Counted from the first letter of the stretch, positions 1 through 7,299 are shown. The stretch is 7,629 nucleotides of DNA from an uncultured Clostridia bacterium (GCA_946415665.1 CAMKTI010000084.1:1-7629), one strand, 5' to 3'. A program made the numbers and translations. Notes: generated by a model from the letters alone, not told the origin.

Positions 1-280
1 ACGTAACTCGAATCTATCATCATCACGCGTTTTTTTATATTTATATTCTTGCTCAGAATTTCAAACAAATATCTCCACGTTCTATCTTTTGTCCATCGAA
101 TAAATCTTTTGTATGCCGTATACCGTTTCCCATAATCCGGTAGTAAATCCCTTCACGGTGCCATTGTCCTCAATATCCAAAATACTTCGTTTAAAAAATT
201 CCTATTATTCTTCCCCGCTCTTCCTTTCTTTTCTTTTATATGATCTTTTATTTTTTCCAACTTCTAATCTTTCAAATCAT
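1..280 (-). pseudogene. IS5-family transposase, N-terminal half, degraded and cut by the window edge
   Basis: Reading the minus strand, a patchwork of frames gives the typical N-terminal half of an IS5/IS427-type DDE transposase. Recognisable blocks are WKKIKDH (near 259-240), KKGRAGKNNRNF, EVFWILRTMAP, RDLLPDYGKRYTAYKRFIRW, TKDRTWRYLFEIL and finally KKRVMMIDSSYV, where the Asp at 12-14 is the expected first residue of the DDE triad. Two lesions are visible. The frame changes at an A6 run (251-256) right after the Trp codon, as if one A were lost. A TGA at 153-155 stands where the family has the Trp of its APWRDLP motif. The start is uncertain; ATG at 278-280 is only a candidate. The reading frame runs off position 1, so the rest of the element lies outside the window. 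Family assignment is firm; the exact IS name is not recognised. It cannot make an active enzyme as it stands. Confidence 0.85.
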
Positions 281-438
281 TTCTTTGATAGCTTCTTTTT
301 CTTTTTTTCTTACTTATCTTTTACTTTTCCTATTTTTATCCCATTTTGTATCTCTTCCCATGTATAGATCTTTTGATTTTGTCTGCACTACATAAAATGA
401 AGTTTGTTCCCAGATTATGCAAAAAAGACAAAAAATAA
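281..438. other. Gene-free stretch between IS fragment and nadE terminator
   Basis: This stretch is strongly T/C-biased on the plus strand, so purine-rich on the minus strand, and contains no ORF that I can support. It probably includes the upstream end of the insertion sequence whose transposase begins near 280, but I could not fix a terminal inverted repeat or a target duplication. An open frame on the plus strand across 113-367 is only the antisense of the transposase remnant and of this pyrimidine-rich tract. Confidence 0.4.
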
Positions 439-461
439 GGCCCTGATTTTTAAACAGAGCC
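419..461 (-). terminator. Rho-independent terminator of nadE
   Basis: On the minus strand the arms GGCTCTG (461-455) and CAGGGCC (445-439) form a 7-bp stem with one G-U pair and a 9-base loop, followed by a U-rich run (438-419). It lies about 20 bases past the nadE stop. On the plus strand the hairpin has one A-C mismatch and is followed by T6 (462-467), so it may also stop transcripts arriving from the left. Confidence 0.85.
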
Positions 462-481
462 TTTTTTGATTGAAAAAAAAT

Positions 482-2296
482 TTAAATATCCGACGGCATT
501 AAAAAAGAATTTCTTGGCGAAAGTCCAAAACTAAAAATTTGTGGACTATCATTTGAACACGATCGTTTAAATTGTTGTTTAATAAAACGCTTATAAAATT
601 CGTCAAAATAAAATTCTATTTTCTCACGCGAATAATTTTCAAAAGTACGTTCTGCCATAAAAATAATTTTTTGACGAGTAAAACCATGTTTCAACAAATA
701 AAAAATAAAAAAATCAATAAGTTCATATGGGCCAAGAATTTTTTCTGTTTGCTGAGAAATATTTTTATTTTGATCGTTTGGTAATAATTCAGGACTAATT
801 GGTGTTGCCAAAATTTTTTTTAAGCAGGCGTTTGTTTTATCCGAAAAATATTTTTCCTCGATAATAAAATTTACGAGCTCACGAATTAAACTTTTTGGCA
901 AATTAGCATTTGGATTGTAATTTGAAATATTATCGCCGTTATAAGTCGTAAAACCTGTAGCAATTTCACTTAAATCACCTGTTCCTAAAACAATCCCATC
1001 TAAATCATTTGCTAAATCAAATAAAATTTGAGTTCTTTCCCTAACTTGTGCGTTTTCAAAAGTTACGTTCAAATTATTTATATCGTGGTCTATATCTTTA
1101 AAATGTTTTTCACAAATATCTTTGATAGAAATAATTTTATATGTGATGTCAAAACTTTCAGACAAAAATTTTGCGTTATCAAAAGTAATATCGCTCGTTC
1201 CAAAACCCGGCATATTTACGCCCAAAATATTTTTATGCGATATTTTTAATCGATCGAAAACAAAAATTGCATTAATTAAACTTAAAGTTGAATCAATTCC
1301 TCCTGAAATACCGATTATTATTTTTTTTGATTCGGATTTTTTAAATCTGGTTATGATTGCATTTTGTTGTATTAATAAAATCTCACGAAGGAAATTTTTT
1401 TGCTCGACTAATTTTAAAAATGGATTTTTGTCAAATTTTCTTGTTATATCCACTTCGTTTAATTCCGGAAGAGTTATTTTTATAAAATAATTTGGCTCGA
1501 AAATAAATTCTCGCTTTTGTTTTTTAAAATTAATTTTGTCGAAATCAATATCTTCATAAACCAATTGTGACTCAAGCAAATATTTTTTTGTTTGGGTCAA
1601 TTTTTTTTCTTGCTCAAAAATAAAACCTGTGCCGTTAAAAACAAAATTTGTTGTTGATTCTCCATAACCTGAATTTATATAGGCGCACGCATTATTATTT
1701 TTTATGCACGCAGATTTTATAATTAACTCATCAAAATTTTCGTCTAAATAAATTGGTTTGCTTGCAAGATTTAAATTTATATCCGCAAAATGACAAAAAT
1801 CTAAATCAAAATTTACTTTAATTAAAAATCTGTCATTCATTTCAAAAATTAAATCGCCAAAGAAAAAACTATCCCATTCAGAATTATTAATTTGAGTTGC
1901 AAAATTTTTTTTACCGGCAGAAAAATATCTTTTATCCGTGTCAGATAAATTTATTTTTGGTATTACGCCCAAAATATTTTTTCCGTAACAAATAACAGCG
2001 CAATTAAACAAATTATTTTTTATTTCCAATGGCATGCCAATTACATACATAATATTTTTATCGGTTAAATTTTCTCTCAGCGCATCAAAATTTTTTCTGA
2101 CTTCAGAAATTAAATTTTTTTGCTTAAACAAATCTAAACAAGTTGATCCTGTTAAACATAATTCCGGAAAAATAATTATTCGTGCTTTTTTTTCTTCTGC
2201 CTCTAAAATTAATTTATAAATTTCGTTTGCGTTATATTCCGGATTAAATAATTTTATGCTTGGACAAGCAATTGCAACTTTATAAAAAGCAAACAT
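482..2296 (-). CDS. nadE: NAD synthetase with N-terminal nitrilase-type glutaminase domain; catalytic Cys apparently lost
   Basis: This enzyme carries out the last step of NAD synthesis: ATP-dependent amidation of deamido-NAD in the cytoplasm. Residues 1 to about 260 form a carbon-nitrogen hydrolase domain that normally frees ammonia from glutamine. Residues 290 to 604 form the synthetase, with P-loop SGGIDS (331-336), LGTGDLSEIATGF, TYNGD, ATPISPELLP and the closing SPRNSFLMPSD. In the glutaminase triad, Glu45 (FPEL) and Lys114 (PKINL) are present. The segment that aligns with the family's VEICEDLW, however, reads VNFDLDFC (161-168), placing Asp164 where the catalytic Cys belongs, and several following residues are missing. 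At 604 residues it is somewhat shorter than usual. The ATG at 2294-2296 has a strong GGAGGAA site (2302-2308) five bases upstream. It is transcribed alone, divergent from the next gene. Synthetase identity is very sure; loss of glutaminase activity is inferred from manual alignment. Confidence 0.96.
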   Translation of the reverse strand: MFAFYKVAIACPSIKLFNPEYNANEIYKLILEAEEKKARIIIFPELCLTGSTCLDLFKQKNLISEVRKNFDALRENLTDKNIMYVIGMPLEIKNNLFNCAVICYGKNILGVIPKINLSDTDKRYFSAGKKNFATQINNSEWDSFFFGDLIFEMNDRFLIKVNFDLDFCHFADINLNLASKPIYLDENFDELIIKSACIKNNNACAYINSGYGESTTNFVFNGTGFIFEQEKKLTQTKKYLLESQLVYEDIDFDKINFKKQKREFIFEPNYFIKITLPELNEVDITRKFDKNPFLKLVEQKNFLREILLIQQNAIITRFKKSESKKIIIGISGGIDSTLSLINAIFVFDRLKISHKNILGVNMPGFGTSDITFDNAKFLSESFDITYKIISIKDICEKHFKDIDHDINNLNVTFENAQVRERTQILFDLANDLDGIVLGTGDLSEIATGFTTYNGDNISNYNPNANLPKSLIRELVNFIIEEKYFSDKTNACLKKILATPISPELLPNDQNKNISQQTEKILGPYELIDFFIFYLLKHGFTRQKIIFMAERTFENYSREKIEFYFDEFYKRFIKQQFKRSCSNDSPQIFSFGLSPRNSFLMPSDI

Positions 2297-2340
2297 TTTT
2301 GTTCCTCCAAATTAAATTTTTTTGTTGAAAAACAAAACAG

Positions 2341-2370
2341 ATTATAAAATAAGTTTTTTTTGTGCGTGAA
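2341..2370 (-). promoter_or_regulatory. Candidate promoter of nadE
   Basis: On the minus strand a perfect -10 box TATAAT (2346-2341) lies 45 bases before the nadE ATG. The -35 position is poor: the best candidate is TTCACG (2370-2365) with an 18-base spacer. That hexamer is part of a long inverted repeat, so the site may be controlled by a regulator rather than being a plain sigma-A promoter. Confidence 0.5.
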
Positions 2371-2439
2371 AGTTTTTTTGAGTTAACAATTTTGTTTCCC
2401 CAAATAAAATTTTTTTAGCCATAAAAAATTTTTTCACGC
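2364..2439. repeat. Inverted repeat in the nadE divergent intergenic region
   Basis: GCGTGAAA at 2364-2371 is matched by TTTCACGC at 2432-2439. The similarity continues inward through T-rich and A-rich tracts to about 16 bases per arm with few mismatches, leaving roughly 44 bases between the arms. The left arm overlaps the -35 area of the nadE promoter. The right arm has a TATTAT (2455-2460) 16 bases downstream on the plus strand, so each arm stands where a -35 box would be for outward transcription. It could be a pair of operator half-sites, a duplicated promoter core or a hairpin; the sequence alone does not decide. Confidence 0.55.
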
Positions 2440-2565
2440 TGTTTATTTTTTTGTTATTATGTTTCCCTTTTTTATTTGTCTTGCTTTCATAATTGAATTT
2501 GTATTTGTTTTTATGATATTAATTCGAATAAGATTTTTCGTTTGCTTATAAAAAAATAAAAACAC

Positions 2566-2594
2566 TTGCCAAAATATTTTTTTTGTTTTATAAT
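2566..2594 (+). promoter_or_regulatory. Sigma-A type promoter of the 481-residue gene
   Basis: TTGCCA (2566-2571) and TATAAT (2589-2594) are separated by exactly 17 bases, a near-consensus housekeeping promoter. Transcription would begin near 2601, giving a leader of about 95 bases before the ATG at 2697. I see no clear riboswitch fold in that leader. Confidence 0.7.
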
Positions 2595-2688
2595 ATAAGT
2601 TGCTTCGCCAATAAATTTCGATTTGATGTAATTACGTATGTTTGATAAAAATTTTCTGTTGGCAGGGAAAAAAATTAATGGAGTTGTA

Positions 2689-2700
2689 ATGTTTGAATGA
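2689..2700 (+). other. Three-codon leader ORF overlapping the next start (ATGA)
   Basis: The Shine-Dalgarno-like GGAG (2680-2683) is 5 bases from an ATG at 2689 but 13 bases from the start used by the long ORF at 2697. The 2689 ATG reads ATG TTT GAA TGA, and its TGA overlaps the downstream ATG in an ATGA arrangement. Ribosomes may therefore load on the mini-ORF and restart on the main gene. An in-frame TGA at 2694-2696 rules out an upstream start for the long ORF. Confidence 0.4.
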
Positions 2701-4142
2701 AAGAGCATGATAATGATGATGAGAAGAATATTCTTGAAATGAATTATGAACAGTCAGAAAACAAAATTAAAAATTTAAAAGATGATCTTAGTTTTTGGGA
2801 AGATAAATTAGACAAAAATGCAAAAAAGGCACTTACAGGAAATGTGAATAATGTTTTAGGAAAGGTAATTCGAAATGTAAAATATGAAAATTTAAATTCA
2901 GACAATAAAGAAAAAAATCGGAAAGCTTTAAATATGTATTTGAGAAATAAAAAAATCGATAAAAAAGATTTTCTTATCGCATTACAAAACAAAGACGAAA
3001 ATAGTCCACGAGTTTCCCTGAGGAAAAAATTAAGGTTGTATATGTTGTTGGTTTCAAAAAACGATCGTAAGTTTTTGGATATGTATAGACTTATGAAGAA
3101 TTATAATTTTTATGTTGAAGCGTACATTTTAGACAATGCTATTTACACAGGTCAATCGGAAGTCAGAAATTTTACTCATTACGATCAATACATTGAATTT
3201 TTTAAAGGATTGCCTGATAGCGAAACAATAGTGAGAAATCTTTTGTTGATACCAAATTTTATAATCTTTTGGAATATGGATTTAGAGTTAAAAAAAAACA
3301 AATTTGATGTCGACTATGAAAAAGATCTAACGTATAATATGTGCTGTGAAATGTCTGCTGAGCGATATAACAAGAAGATCGATGATTTGTTTGATCAAAT
3401 TAAATTTAATAATGATATTCAAAACAACAAAGAAAAATATAAGCAAACGATAAAAAATATGCATTTGATTTATGTAAAAAGTATGAATAGTTCTTATGAA
3501 GATAATCCAAATAGATGTTTGGCAACAGAATTAAAAGATCAAAACGGCAATCTTATTGATGTTAGTCAAACATTTTCAGATTTTGCAGATATGTTATTTG
3601 CGGAAACTTTAATTGATGCAAACACTCGCGACAGATTAAAATCGGGTCCGAATTCATTTTTACTTCATTTGTCTACGATTTGGAAATATATAAAATTTTT
3701 CTTTCGAAAAAATATTTTGTGTCAAGAAAATATTTATTACGGTTATGATAGTGAGATTTTAATTAAAAAAATTGATCACTTCGGAAATATTTTTGCTCCG
3801 GGTTGGTTTAACGCAGATAGTTATCGTTGGGCTAAAAAAGCTTGGAAGTTGAAACACGAAGCAGGAACAAATGATGGTGATGAATATATAAAGGACCCAA
3901 CTCCTGATTCTGTTTACTTTTCTGCTTATATGTATCGTGAAAATTGCTATTTTGGATCTTTAGACGACACTCCCGTGTTAAATCAAATGTTAATCAATCA
4001 AGCATTGGAAAAACCACGCGACGAAGAAAGTCCAAATTTCAAGGGAAAAGAGGTTAAGAAAGAAAACAATGTTGAAGAAAAAGAACCAGAAAAAGAAAAA
4101 AAGGAAACGATAATTGTAAACAATAAAGAAAGTAAAGAATAA
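2697..4142 (+). CDS. Unrecognised 481-residue hydrophilic protein with Lys/Glu-rich tail
   Basis: I do not recognise this family. The protein is rich in Lys, Asn, Asp and Tyr, lacks a signal peptide and shows no clear membrane segment; the most hydrophobic patch (about 176-196, containing NLLLIPNFIIFW) is short and interrupted. Residues 10-75 look helical and charged. The middle has aromatic-rich segments such as WKYIKFFFRK and FAPGWFNADSYRWAKKAW, suggesting a folded core. Residues 444-481 are a low-complexity tail dominated by Lys and Glu. The frame is open throughout, with base use like its neighbours, so it looks genuine. It has its own promoter and strong terminator and is transcribed alone between nadE and the ftsEX operon. 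Start 2697 is the first possible in-frame ATG after a stop. Without a known domain its role is open; a lineage-specific or horizontally acquired protein is possible. Confidence 0.8.
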   Translation: MKEHDNDDEKNILEMNYEQSENKIKNLKDDLSFWEDKLDKNAKKALTGNVNNVLGKVIRNVKYENLNSDNKEKNRKALNMYLRNKKIDKKDFLIALQNKDENSPRVSLRKKLRLYMLLVSKNDRKFLDMYRLMKNYNFYVEAYILDNAIYTGQSEVRNFTHYDQYIEFFKGLPDSETIVRNLLLIPNFIIFWNMDLELKKNKFDVDYEKDLTYNMCCEMSAERYNKKIDDLFDQIKFNNDIQNNKEKYKQTIKNMHLIYVKSMNSSYEDNPNRCLATELKDQNGNLIDVSQTFSDFADMLFAETLIDANTRDRLKSGPNSFLLHLSTIWKYIKFFFRKNILCQENIYYGYDSEILIKKIDHFGNIFAPGWFNADSYRWAKKAWKLKHEAGTNDGDEYIKDPTPDSVYFSAYMYRENCYFGSLDDTPVLNQMLINQALEKPRDEESPNFKGKEVKKENNVEEKEPEKEKKETIIVNNKESKE

Positions 4143-4183
4143 GTTAAAAACCAACATTGATATAAATAAAATTTTTTCATAAG

Positions 4184-4225
4184 AAAAATAATCTTTGACA
4201 ATTTTGGTCGAGGATTATTTTTTTT
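4184..4225 (+). terminator. Strong terminator after the 481-residue gene
   Basis: Arms 4184-4199 and 4207-4222 pair over 16 bp, including two G-U pairs, around a 7-base loop. The run of T at 4218-4225 provides the U tract. The 5' arm starts with A5, so the structure could also work on the minus strand. It isolates the 481-residue gene from ftsE. Confidence 0.9.
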
Positions 4226-4356
4226 GCTCAATTTCATAATTTTTATTTTTTGATCTCAGATTTTAAAACCTATCCTCTGTCCATAAAAATTTTTTATTTA
4301 TAACCAACGTTTGAATTTTTATTTCCAAACACAAATCAATATCCAAAAATTTTCTG

Positions 4357-4385
4357 TTGAAAGTGGACGAAAAATCTTATAAAAT
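4357..4385 (+). promoter_or_regulatory. Promoter of the ftsE-ftsX-M23 operon
   Basis: TTGAAA (4357-4362) and TAAAAT (4380-4385) lie 17 bases apart. An alternative -10, TATAAA (4378-4383), gives 15. The leader before the ftsE TTG would be about 40 bases. It lies after the terminator that closes the preceding gene, so the division operon is independently transcribed. Confidence 0.65.
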
Positions 4386-4430
4386 ACAGTTTTATGGTTT
4401 ATAAAAGTTTTTTTTGAGAGGAGTGATAGT

Positions 4431-5126
4431 TTGATTTGTCTTAATGATGTGACAAAAATTTATGACAATCAGGCAAAAGGGATTGAAAACGTTTCGCTTT
4501 CAATTAAACAGGGTGAATTTGTTTTTATTGTTGGGACAAGCGGTTCAGGAAAATCTACTTTTATAAGATTATTATTAAAAGAAGTGGATTTAACGTCTGG
4601 CGAAATAATTGTCAGTCGGCAAAATTTATCGCTGATTCATCCAAAATTATTGCCATATTATCGAAGAAATATTGGCGTTGTTTTTCAGGATTTTAAATTA
4701 TTGCCGAACAAAACAGTTTATGAAAACGTTGCCTTTGCGATGGAAATAGTTCAAGCGTCGTCAAAAGATATTCGGCGATCTGTTCCGGCTGTGCTTTCAA
4801 TGGTAGGGCTCGAAAAAAAATATAAAGATTATCCAAATCAATTATCTGGCGGAGAAAAACAAAGGACAGCGATTGCGCGAGCGATAGTTAATAAACCGCC
4901 GTTATTATTAGCGGACGAGCCAACAGGAAATTTGGACCCGGATAATGCACTTGAAATTATGAAATTGCTGGAAAAAATAAATTCGCATGGCACAACAGTG
5001 ATTGTCGCGACGCATGCAAAGGATTTGGTTGATAGTATGAAAAAACGCGTAATTACTTTTGTCGAAGGAAATTTAATAAGTGACGTGGAACAAGGGGTTT
5101 ATGATTATGAAGTTGCGCAGTCTTAA
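4431..5126 (+). CDS. ftsE: Cell-division ABC transporter ATP-binding protein FtsE
   Basis: FtsE is the cytoplasmic ATPase of the FtsEX complex, which uses ATP to switch on peptidoglycan hydrolases at the division site rather than to carry a substrate. All ABC motifs are intact: Walker A GTSGSGKST (35-43), Q-loop Gln86 in VVFQDFKLLP, signature LSGGEKQR (138-145), Walker B LLLADEP (158-164) followed by TGNLDP, and the H-loop His195 in VATH. The length of 231 residues is normal for the family, and the FQDFKLL segment is typical of FtsE. The start is TTG at 4431, seven bases after a good GAGAGGAG site (4416-4423), and no ATG alternative is available. The 3' end overlaps ftsX, so the two are translationally coupled. 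First gene of a three-gene operon. Confidence 0.96.
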   Translation: MICLNDVTKIYDNQAKGIENVSLSIKQGEFVFIVGTSGSGKSTFIRLLLKEVDLTSGEIIVSRQNLSLIHPKLLPYYRRNIGVVFQDFKLLPNKTVYENVAFAMEIVQASSKDIRRSVPAVLSMVGLEKKYKDYPNQLSGGEKQRTAIARAIVNKPPLLLADEPTGNLDPDNALEIMKLLEKINSHGTTVIVATHAKDLVDSMKKRVITFVEGNLISDVEQGVYDYEVAQS

Positions 5127-6012
5127 ATTTTATTTTAAAGAGGCTTTTAATAATCTGAGCAGGAATAAATTAATGGCGTTCGCATCGGTTATAACTGTTA
5201 TGTCGTGTATTTTAATATTTTCGGTTTCGTTTTATTTTGTTGAGAACATAAATTTTGCGCTCGAAAAAATAAATAATTCGATTGGATTGTCAGTAATAAT
5301 AAAAGATGATTTGCCGGATGAAAAAATTGATGTGTTGAAGAAAAAAATATCTGAGTTGGTTTATGTTAAAAAAATAGATTTTGTTTCGTCTGAGCAAGCA
5401 TTAAAAAATTTTATGGAAACTTTTGAGGATTCAAAAGAAATTTTAGCGGGATTAAAAGAAGATAATCCATTGCCAAGATCTTTTGATATTTTGTTGTTGG
5501 ATAATAAATTTTATGAAGATGCGATAAAAGCGTGTGAGAATTTAAAAAATGATGGTGTGGAAAAAGTTAAACATGCGCTCGCAGAAACAAATGTTTTGAT
5601 GTCGATAAGTAAAATTTTGCATATTGTCAGTGCTGTTATGATTTTTTTACTTGGGATAATTTCGATTGTAATTATTATTAATACGATTAGGTTGGCTGTA
5701 AATTCTCGACGAGAAGAAATAATAATCATGAAATATATTGGGGCGACAAATTGGTTTATACGTTGGCCATTTATTATTGAAGGTATGATTATAGGTTTTG
5801 TCGGTTCGATTATTCCGGTTTTAATTTGTTGGCCATGTTATGAAAAAATTATTGAGTTTATTTATATTAAAATGAGCTTTATGAAAAAAATATTTGAATT
5901 TAAATCTGGTTTAATTATTTTTTCTGAACTTTTGCCGATTGCTTTAAGTCTGGGATTATTTATTGGAATTGTCGGAAGTTTTTCGTCGGTAAAAAAATAT
6001 TTGGATGTGTAA
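5107..6012 (+). CDS. ftsX: Cell-division membrane protein FtsX
   Basis: FtsX is the membrane partner of FtsE, passing the ATPase signal to a hydrolase outside the membrane. The protein has the expected plan: a short cytoplasmic N-terminus with NLSRNKLMAFASV, membrane segment 1, an extracellular domain of about 110 residues, then three more membrane segments. Before segment 3 is the family hallmark RREEIIIMKYIGATNWFIRW, then PFIIEGM. I chose ATG 5107 (301 residues) because AAGGGG (5092-5097) lies nine bases upstream. The ATG at 5101 is only three bases from that site. A further ATG at 5080 would add nine residues and lacks a suitable site. The gene overlaps the end of ftsE by 20 bases, and the next gene's ATG follows six bases after its TAA, consistent with a tightly coupled operon. 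Confidence 0.95.
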   Translation: MKLRSLKFYFKEAFNNLSRNKLMAFASVITVMSCILIFSVSFYFVENINFALEKINNSIGLSVIIKDDLPDEKIDVLKKKISELVYVKKIDFVSSEQALKNFMETFEDSKEILAGLKEDNPLPRSFDILLLDNKFYEDAIKACENLKNDGVEKVKHALAETNVLMSISKILHIVSAVMIFLLGIISIVIIINTIRLAVNSRREEIIIMKYIGATNWFIRWPFIIEGMIIGFVGSIIPVLICWPCYEKIIEFIYIKMSFMKKIFEFKSGLIIFSELLPIALSLGLFIGIVGSFSSVKKYLDV

Positions 6013-6018
6013 TTGATA

Positions 6019-7229
6019 ATGTTTAATAAGAAAAAAATTTTAGTTTGTGTTTTGAGCTTGTTTTTTTTTTAAGCTTTGGATTTGAAAATATAAATTGTTA
6101 TGCGAAAAAAAGTTTAAATGAATTGAGGCGTGAAGCAAATAAAATAAAACAAAATTCGTCGGAGACAAAGAAATTAATTAAAACATCACGCGATGAAAAA
6201 AATAGCTTACAGAGAGAAATAAATAATTTGGATGAAGAATTATTAGCTGCGTCAAGAAAATTAATTGCGAATAATAATAAACTTGCGAGTGTAAGGAAAA
6301 AGCTTGAGGAAAATAAAAAAGAGCTTGAAGAGGCAAAAATAAAATTAAAAAATCAGTATGCAGCTTATAAAAAAAGAATAAGATTTATTTATGAAAATGG
6401 GAAATTTGCGTATTTGAAAATTATTTTGCAGGCAGATAATTTTCATGATTTTTTAAAGCGTGCGGAATATGTAAATTATATTATTAAATATGATGCGGGA
6501 TTATTGGATAAGCTAAAAGAAAATGAGTTGTTTATCGAAAAAAAAATTAAAGATATAGAAATAGAAGAGGCGCAAATAAAAAATTTTATTGAGAAAGAAA
6601 AAAAATATAAAGCGAATCTTGAAATAAAAGTCAAAGCAAAAGAAGATTTTATTAATAAAATTAATTCGAATCTGGAACAGTATGAGCAAAAATTAAAAAC
6701 GCTAGATGCAGCTGATAAAGAAATCACGAATTTGATAAAAAGAGCGCAGAAAGAGCAAGAAGAAGCAGCAGCAAAAGCTAGACGAAATAAAAATCAAAAA
6801 AATAATAATCAGACAACAAAATTTAATTATACAGGCGGAAAATTAGGATGGCCTGTTCCAGGAAGAAGCACGATTAGTTCTGGATATGGAAGTCGAACCA
6901 GTCCGATAAAAGGCAAAAGTGAATTTCATACTGGACTTGATATTCCGGCTCCAACCGGAACAAAAATTTATGCCGCTGAATCAGGAAAAGTTATAAATTC
7001 AGGATCGATTAATGGTTATGGTGATACGGTTATAATTGATCACGGAAGCGGATTAAGCACTTTATATGGACATAATTCGCAACTAAAAGTAAAAGTTGGA
7101 CAAAAAGTGAATAGAGGAGATGTTATCGCTTTAGCAGGAAGCACTGGGTGGTCAACGGGACCGCATTGTCATTTTGAAGTAAGAATTAATGGAAAACACA
7201 CAAATCCTTGGAGTTATTTGGGAAAATAA
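6019..7229 (+). CDS. Coiled-coil M23 (LytM) peptidoglycan peptidase, EnvC-like; reading frame split at a T10 tract
   Basis: This is the probable partner hydrolase of FtsEX, acting on cross-links of the cell wall. ATG 6019 encodes a signal-peptide start, MFNKKKILVCVLSLFFF, but runs into TAA (6070-6072) just after ten T residues (6061-6070). One extra T would join it to the long frame, giving a hydrophobic core and a plausible cleavage site after NCYA. Without that, the long frame (6045-7229, 394 residues, TTG start, no ribosome site) lacks a proper signal. In long-frame numbering, about 23-240 is charged coiled coil and about 270-394 is an M23 domain. Its zinc ligands are His295 and Asp299 (HTGLD) and His376 (HCH, 374-376), with His343 in LYGH. 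Unlike E. coli EnvC, whose metal site is degenerate, the site here is complete, so it is likely a real enzyme. The frame break may be sequencing error, slippage or mutation. Confidence 0.88.
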
Positions 7230-7251
7230 ATAAAACAAAAAGGGTGGCTAA

Positions 7252-7296
7252 ATAGTCAATGTTATTAAGTTAATATTGCCAAGCGTGGTTGGCTAA
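7252..7296 (+). other. Possible 14-codon ORF with ATA in start position
   Basis: AAAGGGTGG (7239-7247) resembles a ribosome site and lies four bases before ATA (7252). From there the frame reads as a short hydrophobic peptide, VNVIKLILPSVVG after the first codon, to TAA at 7294-7296, and the operon terminator begins three bases later. There is no standard start codon at its head, so this is either a near-cognate start, a decayed small gene or chance. TGGCTAAA occurs at both ends (7245-7252 and 7290-7297). Confidence 0.25.
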
Positions 7297-7299
7297 ACG

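Noticed and set aside
153..155. TGA at a conserved Trp position of the transposase, suggesting TGA could encode Trp
   Set aside because: The other genes use TGG at conserved Trp positions (for example GWPVPG in the peptidase), the right-edge transposase ends in TGA, and the same remnant has a frameshift. A decayed pseudogene is the simpler reading.
113..367. Open frame of 84 codons on the plus strand rich in Phe, Ser and Pro
   Set aside because: It is antisense to the IS5 transposase remnant and a T-rich tract, and has no ribosome site or recognisable protein character.
340..400. Possible IS terminal inverted repeats (CAGACAAAA near 375-385 on minus versus CTGTCAAAA near 7364 on plus)
   Set aside because: The match is only seven of nine in AT-rich sequence and the positions relative to the genes are not convincing; it is not enough to define element ends.
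572..1490. Several plus-strand open frames opposite nadE
   Set aside because: They are shadows of the well-supported nadE coding frame.
2601..2696. Leader of the unknown gene considered as a riboswitch or tRNA-like RNA
   Set aside because: No stable multi-stem fold or conserved RNA motif could be seen in this AT-rich stretch.
5511..5729. Antisense open frame inside ftsX
   Set aside because: It is a shadow of a well-supported membrane protein gene, with no start signals.
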